The translations under genes were made by a program, and so were the position numbers. Below the pieces are notes generated by a model. It had not been told where the DNA came from. It did no database searches and saw only the letters and a program-made list of their open reading frames with translations. Positions 1-5,472 of a DNA stretch of 23,265 bases are shown piece after piece; position 1 is the stretch's first letter; each line of letters begins with the position of its first letter. This stretch comes from a virus: IMG/VR virus record IMGVR_UViG_3300042467_002026, positions 1 to 23,265 of that record. One strand, given 5' to 3'.

Positions 1-97
1 TAATCCTGGAACACCTGAAAAAAATTATCCCTGCTTATTGTTTGCACTTTTCACCAACCCCGCTTGTGATTATAGTGTTACAGCAAACCTACCACTC
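1..97. other. Left-edge stretch with no confident gene
   Basis: No gene is supported here. On the minus strand there is a perfect TATAAT (positions 74 to 69) just after the stop of the leftmost minus-strand gene. It could be the -10 box of a promoter for leftward genes beyond the edge, but no good -35 box lies 16 to 18 bp upstream. A GTG at 47 opens a minus-strand frame that runs off the edge, too short to judge. No terminator hairpin is visible, so the minus-strand cluster probably continues to the left. Confidence 0.3.
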
Positions 98-322
98 TCA
101 CAGCTCCCGCCCCTCACTGGCATCCAGTCCTATGGCCAACAGTGCCCCCGCCTCAGGTATCGCAGCTCCCTTATGACCCAGCGTCCGCATGATTGCCGTT
201 GCCTCAGTGGGGGTGCCCATATAGAGCAGCCGGCCCGCGCCCATGTAATCCATCGCTCCGCCGAGGCTGGACTGTGCCGCAGCAAGGCTGCCATCTTTTC
301 TAATCACGAAGAACTTATTCAT
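98..322 (-). CDS. Small hypothetical phage protein (74 aa)
   Basis: I do not recognise this protein. It begins MNKFFVIRKDG, then has an alanine- and glycine-rich middle and no clear membrane segment. The N-terminus looks like a short beta hairpin. ATG at 322 is chosen over the GTG at 325 because a GGAG sits about 7 nt upstream of it and because ATG overlaps the previous stop as TGATG, which suggests coupled translation. It is the last complete gene of the leftward cluster. Its place among other tiny unknown genes suggests an early, host-directed role, but that is inference only. Confidence 0.6.
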   Translation of the reverse strand: MNKFFVIRKDGSLAAAQSSLGGAMDYMGAGRLLYMGTPTEATAIMRTLGHKGAAIPEAGALLAIGLDASEGREL

Positions 323-540
323 CACTCATCTCCATCAATCAGTTGTTGCAAGAATTCCTCGGCATCGGACAGTGAATGGAAGTCATCCACGGTGTACCAC
401 CGCCCGTCCTCACGCTGCTGCACCGCCCAGAATTCCACGGCATCCTCGTCCGCGGCGTGCTTTACCTGCGTGACGGCCAGCCCGTCACCGTCCTGCTCCT
501 CAATCGTCATCGGTACTACCCGGTACTTGTTGCTACTCAT
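322..540 (-). CDS. Small acidic hypothetical protein (72 aa)
   Basis: An acidic protein of unknown function. Its sequence has alternating beta-like strands (KYRVVPMTIEEQ, EFWAVQQREDGRWYTVDDF) followed by a helix (LSDAEEFLQQLIDGDE), a simple beta-beta-beta-alpha pattern. A strong AGGAGG lies 7 nt before the ATG at 540, which settles the start. Its stop overlaps the next start as TGATG, so the two genes are probably translated together. Low-molecular-weight acidic early proteins are common in phages and often bind host proteins, but nothing here shows a specific target. Confidence 0.65.
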   Translation of the reverse strand: MSSNKYRVVPMTIEEQDGDGLAVTQVKHAADEDAVEFWAVQQREDGRWYTVDDFHSLSDAEEFLQQLIDGDE

Positions 541-551
541 CGCCGCCCCTC

Positions 552-803
552 CTAGAATCCGAAGGTGTTAGTGTCATTATGCGTGAGATAGACCACGCTA
601 TTAATATTAAAGCTACGGTATCCCTTGGCACGGACATCGAAGACCGTGATGATATCCCGGCCCAGCCTGTCCAGCGCATCCGGACCCACCTTACAGACCA
701 TCGAGCGAAGGCTGCCATCGCCCTTGATAAAGTCTATCCCAATGAACTGGCCAGTGACCGCCGCCTCACCCAAGACCCTGATAATTGCACGTTCCGTACT
801 CAT
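552..803 (-). CDS. Small hypothetical beta-rich protein (83 aa)
   Basis: Unknown protein beginning MSTERAIIRVLGEAAVTGQF. Short alternating hydrophobic strands (FIGIDFIKGDG, SLRSMVCKVG, DIITVFDVRAKGYRSF, INSVVYLTHN) suggest a small all-beta barrel, possibly SH3-like. A longer reading frame starts at 842, but the ATG at 803 has an AAGGAGGAG immediately upstream at ideal spacing, so the shorter form is chosen. This ATG overlaps the stop of the upstream gene as ATGA, indicating translational coupling in the leftward operon. Confidence 0.65.
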   Translation of the reverse strand: MSTERAIIRVLGEAAVTGQFIGIDFIKGDGSLRSMVCKVGPDALDRLGRDIITVFDVRAKGYRSFNINSVVYLTHNDTNTFGF

Positions 804-973
804 ACATTCTCCTCCTTCTTGTTGTGTTCTGAACCGTAACAATCACGCATCTCTTGTATCAACTGATTAATCTTCAGCAGGGATAACTTGAGCCTATGGG
901 CCCTGATACGCGCCTGCCACCTCTCGTGCGCCGTCTGCGCCGCCTCACCGCTACTAGAAAAAAGCCTTGACAT
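800..973 (-). CDS. Small basic helical protein (57 aa)
   Basis: Unknown protein, mostly alpha-helical and basic in the middle (ERWQARIRAHRLKLSLLKINQLIQEMRD). The frame is open back to 1090, but the upstream part is arginine-rich low complexity without a good ribosome site. The second of two tandem ATG codons (973) has an AGGAGG 4 nt upstream and is preferred; the first ATG is only 1 nt from it. The stop overlaps the next start as ATGA. The helix-only, charged make-up fits a small nucleic-acid- or protein-binding early protein, but no motif proves this. Confidence 0.6.
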   Translation of the reverse strand: MSRLFSSSGEAAQTAHERWQARIRAHRLKLSLLKINQLIQEMRDCYGSEHNKKEENV

Positions 974-998
974 CATACCTCCTGCCGCCTTATCGGCA

Positions 999-1205
999 TT
1001 ATTTGACCACAACTTGAGTACTTTTTTTCTGGTCGACCAGCCGCAGCCGCGGGGCCTTTGACCCCCCCGCCTCCGCCGCCGCGCCGCCATTAATCCTTTG
1101 CCGTAGCAGGCCGACCGCTATGATAAACATAATGGTCCCAAGGGCTAGCGTTACTGCCGTGACAGTAAGGGCAGGCACGCCTGATAGAATCCCAATCGCA
1201 TCCAT
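999..1205 (-). CDS. Single-pass membrane protein overlapping its upstream gene (68 aa)
   Basis: One clear membrane segment lies near residues 13 to 34 (ALTVTAVTLALGTIMFIIAV), followed by a basic tail (APRLRLVDQKKSTQVVVK) expected to stay in the cytoplasm. The ATG at 1205 has a GGAGG 6 nt upstream; the in-frame ATG at 1211 touches that GGAGG and is too close. The first 116 bp overlap, in another frame, the end of the 1090-1323 gene. Size and topology would fit a small holin or another membrane-targeting early protein. No endolysin or spanin is seen nearby, so a lysis role is not supported. The good ribosome site and clean hydrophobic segment argue that it is real despite the overlap. Confidence 0.55.
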   Translation of the reverse strand: MDAIGILSGVPALTVTAVTLALGTIMFIIAVGLLRQRINGGAAAEAGGSKAPRLRLVDQKKSTQVVVK

Positions 1206-1323
1206 TCGCATCCTCCAGTTCCTGTGTTACTACCTCAATAAACTCACGCGGTTTCCTTGTCGGCCATACACCTAATTGCTTAGGCGTTTCAATTGCCAGC
1301 TGCCAATCGAATTCATCACTCAC
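1090..1323 (-). CDS. Small CPYC-containing hypothetical protein (77 aa)
   Basis: Unknown protein with a GCDW and a CPYCH motif near its C-terminus. CPYC is the glutaredoxin active-site sequence, but it sits near the C-terminus here and no thioredoxin fold is evident. A small metal-binding knuckle using the three cysteines and the following histidines is more likely. The GTG at 1323 has an AGGAGG 6 nt upstream and is chosen. An in-frame ATG at 1371 with a weaker GGAG is possible (93 aa), but it lies inside a hairpin. The last 116 bp overlap the membrane-protein gene in another frame. Confidence 0.55.
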   Translation of the reverse strand: MSDEFDWQLAIETPKQLGVWPTRKPREFIEVVTQELEDANGCDWDSIRRACPYCHGSNASPWDHYVYHSGRPATAKD

Positions 1324-1349
1324 GGGGTTCCTCCTAGTGGTGGTGGAGA

Positions 1350-1379
1350 CCGGTCGATTCACTACTGACATCGACCCGG
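1350..1379 (-). promoter_or_regulatory. Hairpin between the DUF932 gene and the CPYC gene
   Basis: The minus-strand transcript can form a stem of CCGGGTCGAT pairing with ATCGACCGG (one bulged base) around an 11-nt loop. The alternative ATG at 1371 is part of the stem. There is no following U tract, so this is not a standard terminator. It may be an RNA processing site or may mask the upstream start codon. Confidence 0.4.
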
Positions 1380-1398
1380 CTCCGCCGCATGGATAATA

Positions 1399-2148
1399 CT
1401 AGGCCGCCAGTTGCTCAATCGTCTGTAGGAGTCCATCATTACGGACCTCATTGGCCAGTCCGCCACGCCCGCCGCGCCGCAGGACCTCATTGACCGCGTT
1501 GTAGAATGCCCACATATTTGGTGCGGTGTCCCGCCCGTACCGGCCCGCCCGTACACCTGACAGGGCCTTCTGCATGCGCTTAGAGAGTCCCAGCCCATTG
1601 ACCACCTTGAGCTCAGCCACCATGGTAAGCGGCGTATTCTGCAGGCGCTGCACGGTCCCGCTGATATTCTCAAGGGCACTGATACACGCGGCAATCTGGT
1701 AGTCCATCCTCTTGATGAAGTCCTCAGTCATGGGTCCCTGCACGTGGCGTACCCTATCGTGTTCCGTGATACCCTCACCGATGGTTAGGCCATTGCTACA
1801 AATCAGCCTAAAAAGTCCCGTGCTCAACTTGAGTGATTGCTCGCCATCATAGGAGTTGAACAGTACGAGCTCCGGGAAATACCTGTCATCACCCGTTCCG
1901 CGCAGCTCAGAGAATCTGACCCGTACCACGTGCTTAGTGCTAGTGCGTCCAGATGCCCGCGCCGTGACCGATTCGATACGGTGTCCCATCTTTTCAGCCA
2001 CCCGTGCCACAGACTCCAGCACCGTGCCCGTATCAATCCGCCGATAGCGCGGACCCGTTGACATCTTACCCCGCATGTTCATCTCATCGTTAAATGCCAA
2101 AAAATTATTGATACTCTTAGTGCCAACCTGCCCCGTAAAATTAATCAT
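1399..2148 (-). CDS. DUF932 family protein (phage/plasmid-like protein)
   Basis: Belongs to the DUF932 family (relatives are named phage/plasmid-like protein). Recognisable elements are LVLFNSYDGEQSLKLSTGLFR, then LICSNGLTIGEG, which matches the family's S-x-DG and R-L-x-C-S-N-G core, and later NMWAFYNAVNEVLRR, matching the usual W-x-x-Y-N-A-V-N segment. Biochemical function is unsettled; members occur on phages, plasmids and integrative elements and are often linked to replication or anti-defence. About 249 residues is within the usual size. The ATG at 2148 has a GGGGG 4 nt upstream; the frame is open to a GTG at 2187, with only a weak site. An 11-bp motif shared with another leftward leader lies about 45 to 55 nt upstream. 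Confidence 0.75.
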   Translation of the reverse strand: MINFTGQVGTKSINNFLAFNDEMNMRGKMSTGPRYRRIDTGTVLESVARVAEKMGHRIESVTARASGRTSTKHVVRVRFSELRGTGDDRYFPELVLFNSYDGEQSLKLSTGLFRLICSNGLTIGEGITEHDRVRHVQGPMTEDFIKRMDYQIAACISALENISGTVQRLQNTPLTMVAELKVVNGLGLSKRMQKALSGVRAGRYGRDTAPNMWAFYNAVNEVLRRGGRGGLANEVRNDGLLQTIEQLAA

Positions 2149-2192
2149 AAAGCCCCCGTTATTGTTATCCAGCTTATCGGCCACCACGGCCT

Positions 2193-2203
2193 AAAACTTT
2201 AGT
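2193..2203 (-). promoter_or_regulatory. Shared leader motif ACTAAAGTTTT, copy 1
   Basis: The same 11 bp occur at 3372-3382, in both cases on the minus strand some 45 to 65 nt upstream of a leftward gene start. The 70 bp between the glycosylase-like gene and the DUF932 gene is one of the few gaps in the left arm. No good sigma70 -35/-10 pair is visible here. The motif may be part of a phage-specific promoter or a regulator site. Confidence 0.3.
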
Positions 2204-2256
2204 ACAATCGTATAAACATCTGTAATCATTACACTATTTCAACCGCCGCCCGTAGG

Positions 2257-2826
2257 TTAGAAGGCTGCACCGCGTGCCTCAATCCATGTCACCGCCTGTA
2301 ATGCCTTAGGCGATAGGCGCAGTTGCTGTGCAATGGTTCTGACCGCGAACGCGATATCCTGATACTTCTGGTCTGACATCGCACCCTCGATACCCATCAG
2401 TCTCATCATCCACACGTCGATGGTTACCTCCTTATCGTGACCGGCGTGATAGATATTACTGTAAAATGCCTTTACCTTGTTACCGTTTAGGATATCTAGG
2501 ACCTCATCGTAATCCAACGCCTCAAGGATACACAGTGCCTTACGCTTATTTGCACCGAATGTTGCTACCACCGCCGCCCGACCGTCACGCAGAATGGACT
2601 CCGCATCCACCATATTACGCCCGAACTTATTCCTAGGACTCAAGGCCGCGATGATTCCAGCCACCTGAAACAATGGCCGATTGTATTTTTTGGCCAGTTT
2701 CAGTGTCATGTTGTGGACCTTAGGATACCAATAAATGCCCTCAATGCGTTGTGATAGGTTAGTCCGCAGATACGAGTCCCGCAATGCCCGTCCCATGCCT
2801 ATGGGGTATACACGTGAATTTTTCAT
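2257..2826 (-). CDS. HhH-GPD DNA glycosylase-like protein (189 aa)
   Basis: All-helical protein whose segment order recalls the HhH-GPD base-excision glycosylase superfamily. It has a conserved ALSPRN element (about residues 61 to 66), then GANKRKALCIL, then DILNGNKVKAFYSNI, where a helix-hairpin-helix would lie. Next comes VTIDVWMMRLMG, which resembles the VDTHVxRVxxRLG segment that carries the catalytic aspartate in that superfamily. The C-terminus (LSPKALQAVTWIEARG) matches small uncharacterised phage proteins of the same type. I infer a DNA-base-related role (repair, or removing modified bases from host or rival DNA); activity is not shown. The ATG has AAGGA 8 nt upstream and overlaps the previous stop as ATGA. 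Confidence 0.6.
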   Translation of the reverse strand: MKNSRVYPIGMGRALRDSYLRTNLSQRIEGIYWYPKVHNMTLKLAKKYNRPLFQVAGIIAALSPRNKFGRNMVDAESILRDGRAAVVATFGANKRKALCILEALDYDEVLDILNGNKVKAFYSNIYHAGHDKEVTIDVWMMRLMGIEGAMSDQKYQDIAFAVRTIAQQLRLSPKALQAVTWIEARGAAF

Positions 2827-3038
2827 GCTACATTCCTTTTAATAGTGGGTGTATGTTCAATTTTTTCTGCCACCATGACATCGTCCATATGTATAAACGG
2901 ACTAAGCTCACGCTCCATACGCTCAATGTATCTCAATTCTGCCCGTTCCCGCAGGGCCGCCGACACCCCGCCAACCGTTACCAGTCCTAGTACCATGGCC
3001 AGTGGCATGGCGATTACAAGTATCATCACGGATTCCAT
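2823..3038 (-). CDS. Small N-terminally anchored membrane protein (71 aa)
   Basis: A hydrophobic segment covers about residues 4 to 27 (MILVIAMPLAMVLGLVTVGG). It is followed by a charged helical stretch (LRERAELRYIERMERELSPF) and a short hydrophilic tail, so the protein is probably a single-pass anchor with a cytoplasmic coiled helix. An AGGAG 6 nt before the ATG at 3038 fixes the start. Its stop overlaps the glycosylase-like start as ATGA. Function unknown; it may direct another early protein to the membrane, but this is inference. Confidence 0.6.
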   Translation of the reverse strand: MESVMILVIAMPLAMVLGLVTVGGVSAALRERAELRYIERMERELSPFIHMDDVMVAEKIEHTPTIKRNVA

Positions 3039-3050
3039 CTCATACTCCTG

Positions 3051-3239
3051 TTAGTCGATAGGGCCTATAATGAATTGCAGCCGGTCAACATACGCGAGAA
3101 GGTCCACGGTCCCGTCATCAAGCTCGATTGAGGCATAGTAGTCATTCCCAGTAGCGCCCACCGTCCTCATTTTTACGTGAGATATCCGTACGATATTAAC
3201 CTTTTTGCCGTCCAAATAACCCGTTGCTATGGTTTTCAT
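3051..3239 (-). CDS. Small beta-rich hypothetical protein (62 aa)
   Basis: Unknown protein with alternating strands: IATGYLDGKKVNIVRIS, NDYYASIELDDGTVDLLAY, DRLQFIIGPID. A small beta barrel (SH3- or OB-like) would fit, but there is no family match that I can name. AGGAGG lies 5 nt before the ATG at 3239. That ribosome site is inside the preceding 24-codon gene, whose stop overlaps this start as ATGA, so expression of the two is very likely coupled. Confidence 0.65.
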   Translation of the reverse strand: MKTIATGYLDGKKVNIVRISHVKMRTVGATGNDYYASIELDDGTVDLLAYVDRLQFIIGPID

Positions 3240-3310
3240 AAAACCTCCTGAATGATTAGTGCCAGTATTACGAATGTAAACATTGCTGTTACGCCGATAA
3301 ACAGTGTCAT
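3236..3310 (-). CDS. 24-residue membrane micro-protein
   Basis: A very short open frame, almost entirely hydrophobic (starts MTLFIGVTAMFTFVILALII, ends QEVL), enough for one membrane helix. It has an AGAGGTG about 6 nt upstream of its ATG at 3310, and its TGA overlaps the next gene's ATG as ATGA. It is the first gene of the leftward cluster, nearest the control region. It could be a genuine membrane micro-protein or a translated leader whose passage opens the ribosome site of the next gene. The spacing, coupling and hydrophobicity together make chance less likely. Confidence 0.45.
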   Translation of the reverse strand: MTLFIGVTAMFTFVILALIIQEVL

Positions 3311-3362
3311 TTTTTCACCTCTTGTTACGTGCCGTTGTTTTCTCACTCCTATCTTTACGGTC

Positions 3363-3438
3363 AGTCCGGTAAAAACTTTAGTCCGGGGTAAAAATAAATC
3401 CTAGGACCCTTGTAAAGTCCCCCCTGTCATATGAGTCC
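3363..3438. repeat. Cluster of four AGTCC elements in the divergent control region
   Basis: AGTCC occurs at 3363, 3380, 3416 and 3434, spaced 17, 36 and 18 bp. The first two copies are longer and nearly alike (AGTCCGG, then 0 or 2 G, then TAAAAA). Between them sits AAAACTTTAGT (3372-3382), repeated at 2193-2203. Iterated short elements upstream of the first leftward gene suggest operators for a regulator or an iteron-type binding array. No clear sigma70 promoter for the leftward genes is seen here. Confidence 0.35.
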
Positions 3439-3440
3439 AC

Positions 3441-3680
3441 ACGCCTAGACGCTTGGCTAGACCTGCCAAGTGGGTTAGCAAGCCGCCGCTAATGGAATCT
3501 CCTTCTCCACACTGGGGGATAAATACCTGTAAAGTCGGTCGCTTAGCTGTGATATTCTGGCGGATTACTGGCGGATATCCGTGGAGGACATTACCTGAAA
3601 TGGTAGTATTATTAGCGAGATATGAAAGTGGCAAAACTGCCGTGTGAGGGGGCCCATTTGTCAGGTTTTCTGACGTAAGT
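3441..3680. other. Series of small hairpins in a non-coding stretch
   Basis: Several consecutive inverted repeats occur: CTTGGC/GCCAAG (3452-3470, 7-nt loop), TTAGC/GCTAA (3475-3492), TCTCC/GGGGA (about 3505-3520), the perfect palindrome CGGATATCCG (3572-3581), GGCA-AAAC-TGCC (3630-3641) and GTCAG-GTTTT-CTGAC (3660-3674). None is followed by a T run, so they are not ordinary terminators. No tRNA cloverleaf or TTCGA arm was found. The overlapping frames on both strands here begin with TTG, lack ribosome sites and look like chance. A structured RNA, origin or packaging site is possible. Confidence 0.35.
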
Positions 3681-3697
3681 TACTGAAAGGATGGAAT

Positions 3698-3772
3698 ATG
3701 TCACTATCAGGTATGGGTGATGATATTGGAATATGCTCCCAACATGAAGATACCATTAGCCATACTCATTGA
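3698..3772 (+). CDS. Possible 24-codon micro-ORF in the control region
   Basis: A short frame beginning MSLSGMGDDIGICSQHEDT with AAGGA 6 nt before its ATG. Its TGA overlaps the ATG of a following 42-codon frame as TGATG. No homology or motif is recognised. It could be a real micro-gene, a regulatory leader peptide, or chance. A different 25-codon hydrophobic frame (3744-3821, KIPLAILIDVLLLLPMWG) overlaps both but lacks a ribosome site and is considered less likely. Confidence 0.25.
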   Translation: MSLSGMGDDIGICSQHEDTISHTH

Positions 3773-3900
3773 TGTACTTTTGCTACTCCCCATGTGGGGC
3801 CTATGTAAGTATTTGGAATAAGGACTATTTGACTGTAGGCTGGCTGGATACTAGGGATGGCTGGAAGGGATACAAGAGGACCTTAGCTCTATCATCTTAA
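3772..3900 (+). CDS. Possible 42-residue aromatic-rich small protein
   Basis: The frame starts inside the stop of the preceding micro-ORF (TGATG) and ends at a TAA just before a polypurine tract (3898-3922). The product begins MYFCYSPCGAYVSIWNKDY and is rich in Tyr and Trp, with a basic C-terminal third (GWKGYKRTLALSS). There is no ribosome site of its own, so it would depend on re-initiation. No family is recognised. The balanced composition looks protein-like, but the frame is short and may be fortuitous. Confidence 0.25.
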   Translation: MYFCYSPCGAYVSIWNKDYLTVGWLDTRDGWKGYKRTLALSS

Positions 3901-3983
3901 AGAAAAAGAGAAAAAGAAAAGATACCTGTTGTGTGTGTACAGTCAATTCTACCCTACCCAGATTCCCTGTCAAGAGAAATCTA

Positions 3984-4012
3984 TTGACATCATCTTGGTA
4001 ATTGCCTAATAT
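3984..4012 (+). promoter_or_regulatory. Sigma70-type promoter for the rightward genes
   Basis: A perfect -35 TTGACA (3984-3989), a 17-bp spacer and a -10 TAATAT (4007-4012, 4 of 6 consensus). Transcription would begin near 4019, about 22 nt before the ATG at 4041. It lies at the right edge of the divergent control region and is the best candidate for starting the rightward transcript. Confidence 0.65.
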
Positions 4013-4040
4013 ATTACCAGTGCTCTCATTGGAATATAGC

Positions 4041-4325
4041 ATGCCCGCTAAGCCTTTAAGAAATAGATTAATCCCGTATAAGCTACTTATTCTAATGCTT
4101 TACGGCGAGCATCATTTCGTCATTCGCAGCGGACTCTCTGTAACTCTTAATCTGGGTCCATTATCAAGGCATCTCCGTGTTTCCTCCTCCCGACTACGGG
4201 ACCAGCTTGACTGGCTCCTCACCAATCGCTATTTCTCCTCCGTAGCGATGTCCCGTGGAGTTGCCGTTGTGGACCTGCGGCTTCCTGCTGGCCTTGTGCC
4301 AGCGGGGAGTCCCTCCCCCGAATAA
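4041..4325 (+). CDS. Winged-helix-like putative DNA-binding protein (94 aa)
   Basis: Basic protein beginning MPAKPLRNRLIPYKLLILM. The middle (LGPLSRHLRVSSSRLRDQLDWL) reads as a helix-turn-helix, followed by LLTNRYFSSV and GVAVVDLRLPAG, which would form the wing strands. That order matches small winged-helix transcription factors, so a regulator of the divergent region or a terminase-like DNA binder is likely. The frame is open from 4002, but the promoter -10 box covers that first ATG, so the ATG at 4041 is chosen. Its ribosome site is weak (TGGAATA). The same TGGAATA occurs three more times upstream, which would fit autoregulation; this is inference. Confidence 0.55.
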   Translation: MPAKPLRNRLIPYKLLILMLYGEHHFVIRSGLSVTLNLGPLSRHLRVSSSRLRDQLDWLLTNRYFSSVAMSRGVAVVDLRLPAGLVPAGSPSPE

Positions 4326-4333
4326 GGACATTT

Positions 4334-4843
4334 GTGCGAAAAAGTAGCAATAACGATGGGGGCAATGGAACCACTCCCACTAATATCATATCAGTGGCGG
4401 CCCATGAGCTTATCTTCATCCCTACCCCCAGCCAAAGGCAGGTAAAGGCTAGGCTGGTTGTCCGCCTCGCAGATAACCCAATAATTGAGATATCTGCTAT
4501 CACCCTGGCAGAGGCCCAGCAACTTACCGGCAGCAGTCAGCTTAAGGACTGGTGGGGAAAGCCCGGATTCCGGGAATGGTTCTTGGACCAGAATGAGTAC
4601 CGGCAACGCCTGGAATACCTATTCAGCCTGGCCCTGGACGCCGCCGAGGAAATTCTCCTATCCACCGATATAAAGGTGCAGGGGGCCCGCGTGGCCATGA
4701 TAAAGCTGCTGGCCGAACTCTCCAATAAAACTCCCAAGGATGCTCCTGTAAAATACAAGGATGAGGCCATTGGCAAAATGAGTCAGGCTGAACTTGAGGC
4801 CTTCTTGGAAAAGAGTGGCATAGCTATCACCGGGTCCAAATGA
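4334..4843 (+). CDS. Putative small terminase subunit (169 aa)
   Basis: Starts with GTG at 4334, with AAGGA 6 nt upstream. After a disordered N-terminus and a short beta-like part (ISVAAHELIFIPTPSQRQVKARLVV is split by predicted strands), the protein becomes helical (EAQQLTGSSQLKDWWGK, then a long helix from about residue 83 to 130, then KMSQAELEAFLEKSGI). A helix-rich core ending in an acidic amphipathic helix is typical of phage small terminases, which recognise the phage DNA and hand it to the large subunit. No single diagnostic motif is present and the large terminase lies 6 kb downstream, so the call is tentative. The stop overlaps the next start as ATGA. Confidence 0.4.
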   Translation: MRKSSNNDGGNGTTPTNIISVAAHELIFIPTPSQRQVKARLVVRLADNPIIEISAITLAEAQQLTGSSQLKDWWGKPGFREWFLDQNEYRQRLEYLFSLALDAAEEILLSTDIKVQGARVAMIKLLAELSNKTPKDAPVKYKDEAIGKMSQAELEAFLEKSGIAITGSK

Positions 4844-5472
4844 CACCATTAGAGGCCGGAAAAGTTATACTCATAATGAAGGAGTCCACAAGTGGAGCTG
4901 GTTCACTCTCCCGAGTCTTTACACTTGATTCTGATACTTTCCAAACTTCTCTGTTTGTCTCTAGTATTTCTGGCTCTCTTACCGTTACTCTCAGTACAAT
5001 TACAGAAGAGGGTAAGGAAAAAGAAGTAATTACCTACTCTAACATTACCTCCCCATCAACCCAACTTGACCTTAAAAAAGCCGCCACCGCAATGGGTGTT
5101 ATACAGGCTAGGGCAGTATTTACTGGGGCTTGCAGTTTTGAGCTTAGGGCTAAGGGCTTGTCAAATGGACAGATGTCTGCTAACATCCAATCCGCGAACA
5201 CCGCTAAGGCAAGTCAGGTAAATGTAAATAGTACACCTATAATTCTATTACCGGCTGGACTTACGGACCGCAAGGGTGTCATTATCCGGCATAATGGACC
5301 CAATGGAAGCACCCTGTACCTAGGATTCAGCGCGGCGCAGGCCTCCTCAGGAGTTGGCTACCCAATCGCTAGAGGAGAGGCCCTGGCCCTGGATATAGCA
5401 CCAGGGGCCGTGCTCTGGGCAGTGTCCGGAACCGTGTCAATTGATGTGAGAATTATTGAAGCAGGGGGATAA
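4840..5472 (+). CDS. Beta-rich putative virion or appendage protein (210 aa)
   Basis: Two beta domains are apparent. Residues about 10 to 110 contain repeated strands (FTLDSDTFQTSLFVSSISGS, LTVTLSTITEEG). Residues about 125 to 210 carry a pattern seen in many phage structural proteins: an R-x-x-x-x-I-x-H-N-G element, LYLGFS, a G-x-P-I-A-x-G-E motif, then LDIAPGAVLWAVSG and a final VRIIEAGG. This kind of domain decorates heads or appendages. No membrane segment or enzyme motif is seen. It starts within the previous stop (ATGA) and ends directly at the next GTG, so these three genes are translated as a unit. Confidence 0.5.
   Translation: MTPLEAGKVILIMKESTSGAGSLSRVFTLDSDTFQTSLFVSSISGSLTVTLSTITEEGKEKEVITYSNITSPSTQLDLKKAATAMGVIQARAVFTGACSFELRAKGLSNGQMSANIQSANTAKASQVNVNSTPIILLPAGLTDRKGVIIRHNGPNGSTLYLGFSAAQASSGVGYPIARGEALALDIAPGAVLWAVSGTVSIDVRIIEAGG

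Noticed and set aside
38-571. 177-codon plus-strand frame at the left edge
   Set aside because: It runs antisense across two minus-strand genes that have strong ribosome sites, has low-complexity Ser/Cys-rich sequence and has no ribosome site of its own.
1120-1150. Glutaredoxin activity from the CPYC motif
   Set aside because: The motif is near the C-terminus of a 77-residue protein and lacks the surrounding thioredoxin-fold strands.
1362-1694. 110-codon minus-strand frame inside the DUF932 gene
   Set aside because: Shadow of the recognised DUF932 frame, with Trp/Arg/Ser-rich unlikely composition.
3401-3647. Overlapping frames on both strands (77 and 64 codons)
   Set aside because: Both start with TTG without a ribosome site and overlap each other antisense in a region better explained by hairpins.
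3400-4040. tRNA gene or self-splicing intron
   Set aside because: No acceptor/T-arm pairing with a TTCRA loop on either strand and no recognisable intron core could be found by eye.
3851-4042. 63-codon minus-strand frame
   Set aside because: It passes through the polypurine tract (giving a run of Phe and Leu) and across the rightward promoter; no ribosome site.
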